Of a DNA stretch of 45,814 bases, positions 1 to 7,167 are shown in pieces. Origin of the DNA: Mesorhizobium sp. CU3 (lineage in GTDB: Bacteria > Pseudomonadota > Alphaproteobacteria > Rhizobiales > Rhizobiaceae); assembly GCF_006442965.1 (NCBI RefSeq), contig NZ_VFWX01000028.1:1-45814 (forward strand). The letters are read 5' to 3'. Each line of letters starts with the position of its first letter. Position 1 is the first letter of the stretch. A program made the translations under genes and the position numbers. The notes beneath the pieces are model-generated. The model was not told the DNA's origin. It saw only the letters and a program-made list of their open reading frames with translations, and did not search any database.

Positions 1-30
1 CGCGGGTCGCCGTTCCCCGCAACCGGCGAA

Positions 31-100
31 CCGCTCTATCTCTTTGTTTTTGCGCAATTCCGAACGGAAAACCGCTCACACTTTTCCTGGAATTGCTTTA
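31..100. repeat. Dispersed palindromic repeat, family 1, copy 1
   Basis: The segment runs from CCGCTCTATC through GCAATTCCGAACGGAAAACC to TCCTGGAATTGCTTTA. The ends GCAATTCC and GGAATTGC are inverted, so the unit can form a hairpin. The same unit recurs at 23676-23780 and 41240-41324, with a fragment at 14404-14445. Here it supplies the stop codon (TAA, 98-100 on the minus strand) of the acetyltransferase gene. I see no coding function. That the family is also common elsewhere in Mesorhizobium genomes is recall, not something this window shows. Confidence 0.8.
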
Positions 101-1381
101 GCGCCTTTTCAGCAGGCTTCGCATGCGGTTGCGCAGGATGCGGGCCATGTTGCGGGTCTCGCGGTAGAGATGCAGCTGCGAGGCCGCCTGGCGGGCCAGG
201 CGATCGGCGTCCGGCGTCAGGCCGATCACCAGCGTGCCCATCGGCTTGCGCTCGCTCCACAGCCGGCTCATCACCGGGTGGTCGGGCACCGCGCAGGAAT
301 CGGTCATGACGATGTTGGGATCGTCGAGATGCTGCTTCGTCACCTCGATCATCAGAAGCGTGCCCGGCGAAAAGGCGGCGAGCGTCTCGTCATATGCGGT
401 CTTCCAGGTGTACGCGACACTGGCTTCGACGAAGACGACCAGACAGGCGATGGTGCGCCCGTCAAGCGTCAGCGAGTGGATGCGGCACATGTCTTGCTCG
501 GCCAGCCGGTGCACCGCCTCGCGGGCGAAGGCGGCGCGGTAGCGGTCGATAGCCATCGCCGTACGCTCGCGGCCCTTCCAGCCGGCCGCCTCCAGCGTCA
601 GGAAGGCTTCGATGGCGTGGCGGATCTCGTCCGGTCCGCGCGCCACGACATGCTCCAGCCTGCCCTGGTCGGCAAGCCGGCGCTTGAGGCGGCGGAACTC
701 GCGATAATGATGCGCGCGTAGCGAGATTTTGAGATACTCATCGCCCTCGGCGTCTGTCTGCAGCGCCGGGCGCTCGACCTTGCCGGTGGTCACCATCGTC
801 AGGCCGCGGCTGTCGGCAAAGGATGTCAGCAGGCTTGCCACCGGACCGTCCAGCCTGATGTCGGGCAGCACAAAGACCTTGGGCAGCTTGAGATGCGGCC
901 GCGACAGCATCGAGAAGAAATCCTCGATGACGCCGACCGGATCGTCGCGGTCGACCAGCGGCGTGCCGAGCGGGCCGAACGGGCTCGACCAAGTGCGCAT
1001 CACCGGAACGCCGAGCGGGATTGCCGGCCGCTCGACCGAGAACGGCACCAGGAGCCGCAGGCGGTTGCGGTACTCGTCGCCGTCGCGGATCACGGCCAGC
1101 CTGACCTCGCGGTCTTCCAGCCGGGGCATTGCCGGGGCCAGGAAGCGCGGGTTGAAGAAGACGTTGGGCTCGATGGTGCGGGCGCTGAGATAGTCGAGCT
1201 CTTCGACGAGATCGAAGCCGGCCGAGGCCGGATAGATGGCGAGCTTCCGCTCCGGGCGGTTGTTGGCGAAGATCTCGACATGGACGGGGTCGGCCTCGCG
1301 CGCCAGGCCGGCAAGATTGGAGACCATGGCGCCGGCGGGGCCGCCGCTGGTCTCTTCGAGCAACGGGACGGCGGCGGCCAT
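98..1381 (-). CDS. CelD/BcsL-family GNAT acetyltransferase, surface polysaccharide
   Basis: This 427-residue protein resembles the CelD/BcsL family of GNAT-fold acyltransferases found in cellulose and exopolysaccharide loci. The recognisable part is the C-terminal half: a basic helix (YREFRRLKRRL, about 230-240), the segment FLTLEAAGWKGRERTAM (about 263-280), and the block around AYTWKTAYDETLAAFSPGTLL (about 320-343), which is the acyl-CoA-binding region of such proteins. The N-terminal half is variable. I see no signal peptide or membrane segment, so it probably acts in the cytoplasm on a glycan or its precursor. The ATG overlaps the stop of the upstream flippase gene by one base (TGATG), which implies translational coupling. 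The substrate cannot be told from the sequence. Confidence 0.8.
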   Translation of the reverse strand: MAAAVPLLEETSGGPAGAMVSNLAGLAREADPVHVEIFANNRPERKLAIYPASAGFDLVEELDYLSARTIEPNVFFNPRFLAPAMPRLEDREVRLAVIRDGDEYRNRLRLLVPFSVERPAIPLGVPVMRTWSSPFGPLGTPLVDRDDPVGVIEDFFSMLSRPHLKLPKVFVLPDIRLDGPVASLLTSFADSRGLTMVTTGKVERPALQTDAEGDEYLKISLRAHHYREFRRLKRRLADQGRLEHVVARGPDEIRHAIEAFLTLEAAGWKGRERTAMAIDRYRAAFAREAVHRLAEQDMCRIHSLTLDGRTIACLVVFVEASVAYTWKTAYDETLAAFSPGTLLMIEVTKQHLDDPNIVMTDSCAVPDHPVMSRLWSERKPMGTLVIGLTPDADRLARQAASQLHLYRETRNMARILRNRMRSLLKRR

Positions 1382-2808
1382 CAGGCGACTTCCTTCTTTG
1401 CGGGCACGAAGATGAGCATGACGATGCCGAGCTTGCGCCAGACGGTGAAGGACAGCGCGCTCGCCTCGAAGACCATGGCGAGGCTGGTGGCGATCGCCGC
1501 GCCCCAGAGGCCGAAGAGCGGGATGAGGATGACGTTGAGGCCGATGTTGAGCGCCAGCGTCATGGCATAGACGGCGGCGCAGATGTTCTGGTTGCCGCTC
1601 ATCGTCAGAAGGCTCTCGCAGGGGCCGACGGCGGCGCGCGCCACGACGCCGAGCACCAGCAGGAACAGCAGCGGATAGCCGGCGGTGAATTCGGGGCCGA
1701 ACAGCACCAGCATCGGCTCGCCGAGCACCAGCACCAGCAGCGCCATCGCGAGCGACGGCCAGAACGTCCAGGACACGGTCTCGCGGGCGAAGGCGGCGAG
1801 CCTGTCAGGATCGCCATGGGTGAACTGCGCGTAGCGCTGGGCAACGCCGGCCTTGACCGCGAAATAGACGAAATGCACCAGCGCTAGCGTCTTCACCGTG
1901 GCGAAATAGACGGCGACGTCGTTGGGAGCCATATAGGCGCCGACCATCAGCACGTCGGCATTGGTGAGCAGGAAGAAGAAGCTCTCGACCAGGAAGATCG
2001 GCAGCGAGACGAGGATCCACTGGCCGAAATGCACTTTCATCGGTCCGGCCGGGACCTTCTTTTCCATGCGCGAGGTGACCGCCATCAGCTGGCCGAGCGT
2101 GGTGACGTAGGTCGCGGCGATCGAGGCGAAGATCGCGGTCTTGGCGTCGGGCTCGTAATGCAGGCCAAGCATCAGCGCCATGAACGCCAGGATCAGTACC
2201 GGCCGCACCAGATAGGTAGGCGAGAGCGCCAGCAGCGCCCAGGAATTGGCCCGTGCCAGCCCTTGCAAAAGGTCGCCCAGCGCGATCATCGGCAGGCATA
2301 TGACGCCGAGGATGAAGGGGATGACGTAGTAGTTCTCGATCCAGTCCGAGGCGAGCCAGACGCCCAGCGCGCCGAGGCCGGCGATCAGCGTCGAGGCGAC
2401 GAGCACGAAGAGCCGGCTGGCCAGCACAATGCCGCGCAATTCGGCCAGCATGCCGCGCTCGCGATATTCGGGGATGAAGCGGATCACCGACGTGTGGAAG
2501 CCGAGGCAGGCGAGGTTGCCGACGATCACCATCGTCACCCAGACCAGCACCGAGATGCCGTATTCGAACGAGCCCATCCAGCGCGCCATCAGCACCTGGC
2601 TGACGAAGGCGATGAAGGCGCTGATGATGCGGATGGAGAAGGCGATCAGCGACATGCGCCCTGCTTCGCCGCGCTCGTCGGCGGTGAACAGCACGGCATC
2701 GATGCGGCCAAGCAGCGGCTTTATGCGCAGCGCCCAGCGCTGCGGCAAAAACCGCCCGGCAGTCGTCGCCGCGGAAAAGCGCACCCAGAACTCTCCGTTT
2801 TCCGCCAT
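1381..2808 (-). CDS. Wzx/PST-type polysaccharide flippase
   Basis: This 475-residue integral membrane protein is of the polysaccharide transporter (O-antigen flippase) type in the MOP superfamily. About 50 cytoplasmic residues precede the first helix (SLIAFSIRIISAFIAFVSQV, about 53-72). Roughly 12 to 14 hydrophobic segments follow. The segments LMARWMGSFEYGISVLVWV near the start and LNVILIPLFGLWGAAIATSL near the end are typical of the family. Such proteins move lipid-linked glycan units across the inner membrane. The gene is upstream of, and coupled to, the CelD-like acetyltransferase, so the pair probably builds or modifies one surface polysaccharide. No glycosyltransferases lie in the window, so the polymer is unknown. 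Confidence 0.85.
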   Translation of the reverse strand: MAENGEFWVRFSAATTAGRFLPQRWALRIKPLLGRIDAVLFTADERGEAGRMSLIAFSIRIISAFIAFVSQVLMARWMGSFEYGISVLVWVTMVIVGNLACLGFHTSVIRFIPEYRERGMLAELRGIVLASRLFVLVASTLIAGLGALGVWLASDWIENYYVIPFILGVICLPMIALGDLLQGLARANSWALLALSPTYLVRPVLILAFMALMLGLHYEPDAKTAIFASIAATYVTTLGQLMAVTSRMEKKVPAGPMKVHFGQWILVSLPIFLVESFFFLLTNADVLMVGAYMAPNDVAVYFATVKTLALVHFVYFAVKAGVAQRYAQFTHGDPDRLAAFARETVSWTFWPSLAMALLVLVLGEPMLVLFGPEFTAGYPLLFLLVLGVVARAAVGPCESLLTMSGNQNICAAVYAMTLALNIGLNVILIPLFGLWGAAIATSLAMVFEASALSFTVWRKLGIVMLIFVPAKKEVA

Positions 2809-2851
2809 TTTCCAGTGTTTGGGTCTATCCGAAACACCTTAAGAAAGGGTG

Positions 2852-2932
2852 GGTGAGGGGCTTCCGTCTCCCCGTCACTATGCGGGGAGAAGGTGCCGGC
2901 AGGCGGATGAGGGGCGGCGCCGGCTTTCGGAG
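2852..2932 (-). repeat. RIME-like palindromic element, copy A
   Basis: Read on the minus strand, this element contains CCCTCATCC, CACCTTCTCCCCG and a CCCCG...CGGGG hairpin. These are the two palindromes typical of the rhizobial intergenic mosaic element (RIME). It lies just upstream of the flippase gene and is inverted relative to copy B at 3031-3099, about 100 bases away. Confidence 0.75.
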
Positions 2933-3030
2933 GTTTGGGGTGAGTAACGTGTCGAAGAGGGTTCTTTGCGGGCGGTTCCTAAACAGAGGGCCCATCGTCT
3001 GTCGGATACAAGCGGGGGCAAAATGCAAAC

Positions 3031-3099
3031 GCCGGCGCCGCCCCTCATCCGGCCCTTCGGGCCACCTTCTCCCCGTGAAACGGGGAGAAGGAAGAGGGA
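3031..3099 (+). repeat. RIME-like palindromic element, copy B
   Basis: The element reads GCCGGCGCCGCCCCTCATCC, then a GGCCCTTCGGGCC hairpin, then CACCTTCTCCCCG with a CCCCGTGAAACGGGG hairpin. It ends four bases before the stop codon of the minus-strand gene at 3103. It matches the reverse complement of copy A over nearly its whole length, and copy C (7096-7165) in the same orientation. Confidence 0.75.
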
Positions 3100-3102
3100 G
3101 CT

Positions 3103-3609
3103 TCACATCCCCTTCATCGCGTCGCACGACACATTCGGGTTCATGTCGGCGAAGGCGCCGGTGGGGTTCGGTTTCCAGGCCCAGACATGCAGTTCGTAGA
3201 ACGGGCCGAGGCCGTAGCGGTTGGGTGCGGTGTTGAAGTTGAACAGGTGGCCTTCGAGCGAGGCCGGGCCCTTGGCGGTGATGTATTCGACGGCGATCAG
3301 CTTCAGCGTGCCGTCGGCCATCGGCTCGTACATCACCGCCTCGGGCTTGGCGACGTCGACCGCGTCGTCCTTGAGGTAAGCGGCATTGACATAGTGGATG
3401 CCCATGGCGCCGCCGGTCAGGCCGCTGGCGCAGGGGATCGGCGCGTAGCCTTCGGCCTTGGCCACCGCGACGTCCTCGAAGCGGCTGTCGAGCGCCCGCA
3501 CCTTTTCGGCGAGCGGGTTGACGGTCTCCGCCGTCGCCGCGCCGGCGAGAAGCATAAGGGCGGAGGCAGAGGCGCCGATGAGGCCTCGGGTCAAACTGTG
3601 AATGCTCAT
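3103..3609 (-). CDS. Small secreted protein of unknown function
   Basis: This 168-residue protein has a clear Sec signal peptide: basic start, hydrophobic core (LIGASASALMLLAGAA) and a probable cleavage after ATA at about residue 27. The mature part has two cysteines (the segments PIPCASG and NVSCDAMKGM), which could form a periplasmic disulfide. It also has the segment GHLFNFNTAPNRYGLGPFYELHVWAW. I recognise no named enzyme family; it looks like the conserved uncharacterised secreted proteins of rhizobia. The start at 3609 is preferred over an ATG 12 bases upstream because GGAGAGA stands seven bases before it. The gene lies downstream of the DUF1127-like gene on the same strand, separated by a hairpin at 3631-3684. 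Confidence 0.75.
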   Translation of the reverse strand: MSIHSLTRGLIGASASALMLLAGAATAETVNPLAEKVRALDSRFEDVAVAKAEGYAPIPCASGLTGGAMGIHYVNAAYLKDDAVDVAKPEAVMYEPMADGTLKLIAVEYITAKGPASLEGHLFNFNTAPNRYGLGPFYELHVWAWKPNPTGAFADMNPNVSCDAMKGM

Positions 3610-3630
3610 TCTTCTCTCCAATTCGGTTGC

Positions 3631-3684
3631 GGCGCGCAGGCGTTGGCCGGCTGGTCAAGGCCAGCTCCGAACGCCTGCAGCGCC
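3631..3684. other. Long imperfect hairpin between two minus-strand genes
   Basis: GGCGC-GCAGGCGTT (3631-3644) can pair with AACGCCTGC-A-GCGCC (3670-3684, one bulged A). A smaller GCTGG/CCAGC stem lies inside. No T-run follows on the minus strand, so it is not a classical terminator. It could slow or process the transcript between the DUF1127-like gene and the secreted-protein gene. Confidence 0.5.
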
Positions 3685-3716
3685 GATCGGTAAAGGGATG
3701 GTCGCCGATCCCTGGA

Positions 3717-3866
3717 TCAGCGCTGATGCCACCAATATTCCCAGTATTCGCGCGGCAGTTCCCGCTCCGCGAGGCCGATGTCGCGCTTCAAATAGTCGTC
3801 CTGCGGAGGCAGGAGGCGGCGCCGGTTTCGCAAGGACGAAAACAGCGCCGCCACGGCCCGTCGCAT
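3717..3866 (-). CDS. DUF1127-like small protein
   Basis: The protein ends in LLPPQDDYLKRDIGLAERE, which matches the DUF1127 pattern of a basic helix followed by D..L.DIGL. These short basic proteins of alphaproteobacteria act in stress responses and, in some cases, in RNA and phosphate metabolism (established for the family, not for this gene). Counting from the ATG at 3866 gives 49 residues, with no convincing ribosome site. The frame stays open upstream to 4082, so a longer form from a TTG at about 3880 is possible. A perfect 14-base palindrome, TCCGCCGCGGCGGA (3889-3902), lies just upstream. Confidence 0.55.
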   Translation of the reverse strand: MRRAVAALFSSLRNRRRLLPPQDDYLKRDIGLAERELPREYWEYWWHQR

Positions 3867-3975
3867 GAAGCCGCGCCGTGGCAAGGTGTCCGCCGCGGCG
3901 GATGCACTCTTGCCGTCCGGGATGGCATCAGGTCCGCCGGCGACGGGAATGGTCTGACTGGCACGATCCGTCCGG

Positions 3976-4248
3976 TCAGCGATAAAAGTAGGGGTCGAGG
4001 ACCCGCACCTCCGTGATCTTGTCGACGGGCAGCGAATTCTTCTGCGCCGTGCTGCGGATCGCCTCGGGCGAGGGCGCATCATAGATGCAGAAGCTCTTCG
4101 ACTTGTCCGGCGAGACGAAGGATTGGACCCAGGTCACGCCCTTTTCGGCGTTGCGGGCGATGACGCCGCCCATCGCGGTTGCGCCGGCATCGTTCATCGG
4201 CACGTGAAGCCCGTCGGGGAAGGTGCGTTCAATCAGATAACGAGGCAC
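3976..4248 (-). CDS. DUF4242 (SCO4226-like) small protein
   Basis: This 90-residue protein reads PRYLIERTFPDGLHVPMNDAG through the segment GVTWVQSFVSPDKSKSFCIYDAPSPEAIR. This is the pattern of DUF4242, a ferredoxin-like fold whose Streptomyces member SCO4226 binds nickel. The GTG at 4248 is chosen because AAAGGA stands eight bases upstream; the open frame extends further but has no ribosome site. The gene is transcribed away from the large LuxR-type regulator at 4485, and an inverted repeat lies between them (4396-4417). Regulation by that neighbour is an inference. A metal-binding role is known only for the homologue. Confidence 0.75.
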   Translation of the reverse strand: MPRYLIERTFPDGLHVPMNDAGATAMGGVIARNAEKGVTWVQSFVSPDKSKSFCIYDAPSPEAIRSTAQKNSLPVDKITEVRVLDPYFYR

Positions 4249-4395
4249 GATCGTTTTCCTTTCGTTGCTGCGCCCGAGTTTGAGCGCGACCCGACAGAAA
4301 CCAGCTTCGGACAAGCCGCGCATCGGCGCCTTTCCCCATATTTGGCGGGACGATTCCCTATCTCAGCAGCGTTGTATCTGTGGAAGTGGGCACCC

Positions 4396-4417
4396 AAATG
4401 TGTGGAAGGTCACATTT
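4396..4417. promoter_or_regulatory. Inverted repeat in the DUF4242/LuxR divergent promoter region
   Basis: AAATGTG (4396-4402) and CACATTT (4411-4417) are perfect inverted copies separated by eight bases. They lie about 70 bases before the regulator's start and 148 before the DUF4242 start. The position fits an operator for the adjacent LuxR-type protein, but binding is only inferred. Confidence 0.4.
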
Positions 4418-4484
4418 CCGTCCGGCCTTACGGGCTATCCGAGCGGCGCCCGCCGCGACAACATTCCAATAGGCGAGAGTGACG

Positions 4485-7070
4485 ATGCTTCTGGAAAGAC
4501 AGGCGCAGCTGAAGCAACTGGAAGCCCTGCTGGCCGACGCCATGCAAGGCCATGGCCGCGTCGTGGCGCTATCGGGCGAGGCCGGCGCCGGCAAGACGAC
4601 ACTGGTCGAGGCGTTCATGCAGCGGATGGCGCCGGGCGCCGCGCTGTTGCGCAGCGCCTGCGAGGACCTTTCGATCCCCGATCCGCTCGGTGCGCTCTAC
4701 GATCTCGCGCGCGAGGCGGGCTGGGAGCTGCCACAGGCGATCGACGCCAGGCAGGGGCAAAGGCTGCCGCTCTTTTCCGACGCGCTCGACGTTTTCGAGA
4801 CCAAGGGGCCAAGCGTCCTGGTCATCGAAGACCTGCATTGGGCGGACGATGCGACGCTCGATTTCGTCCGCTTCCTCGGCCGGCGCATCGCGACCACGCA
4901 TATCCTGCTTCTGGTGACAGCGCGGACCGACCGCAGCGAGGGCCAGATGCGGGTTCGGCGCGCGCTGGGCGAAATCCCGGCCGGCAATATCCAGCGCATC
5001 GAAGTTCCCTTGCTCAGCGAGACGGCGGTGCTGTCGCTTGCCGCGGCCGCCGGTCGCGACGGCGGCGCCATCTATCGCGCCACGGCGGGCAATGCCTTCT
5101 TCGTGACGGAGCTGCTGGCGGCGGAGAAAGACAGCCTGCTGCCGGTCAGCGTGCGCGACGCGGTGCTGTCGCGCGCCGAACGGCTTTCGTCCGGCGCCCG
5201 CTCGATGCTCGACGCGGTCTCGGTGTTTCCGCGCCGCGCCGATGCCTGGGCGCTGAGCGGGGTTTGCGGCATTGCCGCCGCCGGGCAACTTGCCGAGTGT
5301 GTCGCCAACGGCCTGCTCGAGGATTTCGGCGACGGCTATGCCTTCCGGCACGAGATCGCCCGCACGGCCATCGAGATGGCGCTGACGCCGAGCAAGCGCC
5401 GCGAATACAATGAACGGGCGCTGGCGGCGTTGCGGGAAAATCCGCAGGTCGCCACCGCAAGGCTGGTGCATCACGCCGTGGAGGCGCAGAACCTGGATGT
5501 GGTGCGCGAGCTCGCGCCGGTCGCCGCGCGCGAAGCGTCCCGCGTCGGCGCGCATCGCGATGCTGCCGGCTATTATGAGGTCGCGTTGCGCTACGCCGAT
5601 ATCCTGCCGCTGGAAAAGCGGGCCGAGCTCTATGAGGGCCATGCCTTCGAGTGCCATCTGATCGGCCGCATCGACGCGGCGATGGAGGCGCAGGGCCGGG
5701 CGCGCCAACTGCGCCAGGCGCTGGGCGATCGGCTCAAGGAAGGCGACAGCCTCAGATGCCTGTCGCGCTTTGCCTATCTGCTCGGCGACCGCGAGGCAGC
5801 GGACCGTCTCGGGGCGCAGGCGGTGGAGCTCCTGGAAACGGCGCCCGACAGCCCGGAATTGGCGATGGCCTATTCCAACCTGTCGCAGTTAGCGATGCTG
5901 GCCGAGCGGCTCGAAGAGACGCTTGCCCAGGGCGGCAAGGCTGTCGCGCTGGCGGAGCGGCTCAACCGGCCGGACATTCTATGTCACGCCCTCAACAATG
6001 TCGGCGCCGCCGGGCAGTGGCTGGATTTTCGTAAAGGACGACGCGACCTCGCCCGCAGCCTCGGCATCGCGTTGTCGGGAAATTTCCAGGAGCATGCGGC
6101 GCGCGCCTTCACCAACTGCGCCTGCGTCGAGTTGAACAGCTTCAACCTTGCCGAGGCCGGATCGTTTCTCGATCGCGGCATCGCCTATTGCGTCGAGAAC
6201 GATCTCGCGACATGGCGCGACTACATGCGCGGCGTGCAGGCGCAGCTTCTGGTCCGGCGCGGCTTGTGGGACGACGCCGCGAGCCTGGCGCATGAGGTTG
6301 TCGACGACGATGCAACAACGCCGCTGGTGCGCTATCCGTCGCTGGTGGCGCTGGCAAGGCTGCGCATCCGCCGCGGCGACCCGTCGGCCGAGCCGGTCGT
6401 CGAAGAGATGAAGCGCTTCCTGGACAAGGGCATGGAGCTGCAGCGGCTGGTGGCCTTCGCCGAAGTGATGGCGGAGCTGGCCTGGCTCGGCCAGGGCGAC
6501 AGGCATGAAGCGCTGCGCCTGATCGCGCTGGCCGAAAGCCTGGCGCCGACACCGGCGGTGCTCGGCGAGCTGGCGACCTGGCGGCAGCTGCTGGCGCCGG
6601 ACAGCGATCCCGGCCGGACCGACGGCATGGCCGAGCCGCATCGCTTGCAATTGGCTGGCGATTGGCGCGGCGCCACCGCGCTATGGGCCGACATGGGCGC
6701 GCCTTTCGAACAGGGCATGGCCTTGCTGCAGGGCGACCAGGCGGCGCAGCGCGAGGCGCTCGCCATCTTCGAGGAACTTGGCGCGATGCCGGTCGCGCAG
6801 CACGTCCGCGGCCTCATGCGCGAAAGCGGTGTCAGCCATATCGCCAGAGGACCGCGGCAGGCGACACGCGCCAACCAGGCGGGTCTTACGGAGCGCCAGA
6901 TGGAGGTGCTGCAGCTTCTCGATCGCGGCTTTTCCAACAAGAAGATCGCCGCGCAGCTGACCATCTCGCCAAAGACGGTCGATCACCATGTCTCGGCGGT
7001 GCTGGAGAAGCTGGAAGTGATCTCGCGCGGCGAGGCGGCGGCGGCCGCGCGGAGTTCGGGGCTGTTGTGA
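4485..7070 (+). CDS. AAA ATPase / LuxR-type transcriptional regulator
   Basis: This large (861-residue) regulator has an N-terminal P-loop ATPase with Walker A GEAGAGKT (31-38) and Walker B VLVIEDLHWADD (111-122). A long helical, TPR-like middle region spans about 320-780. The C-terminal LuxR helix-turn-helix begins at GLTERQMEVLQLLDRGFS, includes NKKIAAQLTISPKTVDHHVS, and occupies about the last 65 residues. The layout is that of MalT/LAL-type signal-transducing ATPases, where a ligand and ATP drive DNA binding. The ATG at 4485 is preferred over a GTG at 4479 because AGGCGAGAG gives it proper spacing. The gene is divergent from the DUF4242 gene, its most likely target. The ligand is unknown. 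Confidence 0.85.
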   Translation: MLLERQAQLKQLEALLADAMQGHGRVVALSGEAGAGKTTLVEAFMQRMAPGAALLRSACEDLSIPDPLGALYDLAREAGWELPQAIDARQGQRLPLFSDALDVFETKGPSVLVIEDLHWADDATLDFVRFLGRRIATTHILLLVTARTDRSEGQMRVRRALGEIPAGNIQRIEVPLLSETAVLSLAAAAGRDGGAIYRATAGNAFFVTELLAAEKDSLLPVSVRDAVLSRAERLSSGARSMLDAVSVFPRRADAWALSGVCGIAAAGQLAECVANGLLEDFGDGYAFRHEIARTAIEMALTPSKRREYNERALAALRENPQVATARLVHHAVEAQNLDVVRELAPVAAREASRVGAHRDAAGYYEVALRYADILPLEKRAELYEGHAFECHLIGRIDAAMEAQGRARQLRQALGDRLKEGDSLRCLSRFAYLLGDREAADRLGAQAVELLETAPDSPELAMAYSNLSQLAMLAERLEETLAQGGKAVALAERLNRPDILCHALNNVGAAGQWLDFRKGRRDLARSLGIALSGNFQEHAARAFTNCACVELNSFNLAEAGSFLDRGIAYCVENDLATWRDYMRGVQAQLLVRRGLWDDAASLAHEVVDDDATTPLVRYPSLVALARLRIRRGDPSAEPVVEEMKRFLDKGMELQRLVAFAEVMAELAWLGQGDRHEALRLIALAESLAPTPAVLGELATWRQLLAPDSDPGRTDGMAEPHRLQLAGDWRGATALWADMGAPFEQGMALLQGDQAAQREALAIFEELGAMPVAQHVRGLMRESGVSHIARGPRQATRANQAGLTERQMEVLQLLDRGFSNKKIAAQLTISPKTVDHHVSAVLEKLEVISRGEAAAAARSSGLL

Positions 7071-7095
7071 GGGTATTTCGCTAGGATTTCGGAAC

Positions 7096-7165
7096 GCCGG
7101 CGCTGCCCCTCATCCGCCCTTCGGGCACCTTCTCCCCGTATAGTGACGGGGAGAAGGAAAAGAGG
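7096..7165 (+). repeat. RIME-like palindromic element, copy C
   Basis: The element reads GCCGGCGCTGCCCCTCATCC, then a GCCCTTCGGGC hairpin, then CACCTTCTCCCCG with a CCCCGTATAGTGACGGGG hairpin. It fills the gap between the convergent LuxR-type gene and secA and may serve both as a transcript end. It has the same orientation as copy B. Confidence 0.75.
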
Positions 7166-7167
7166 CG

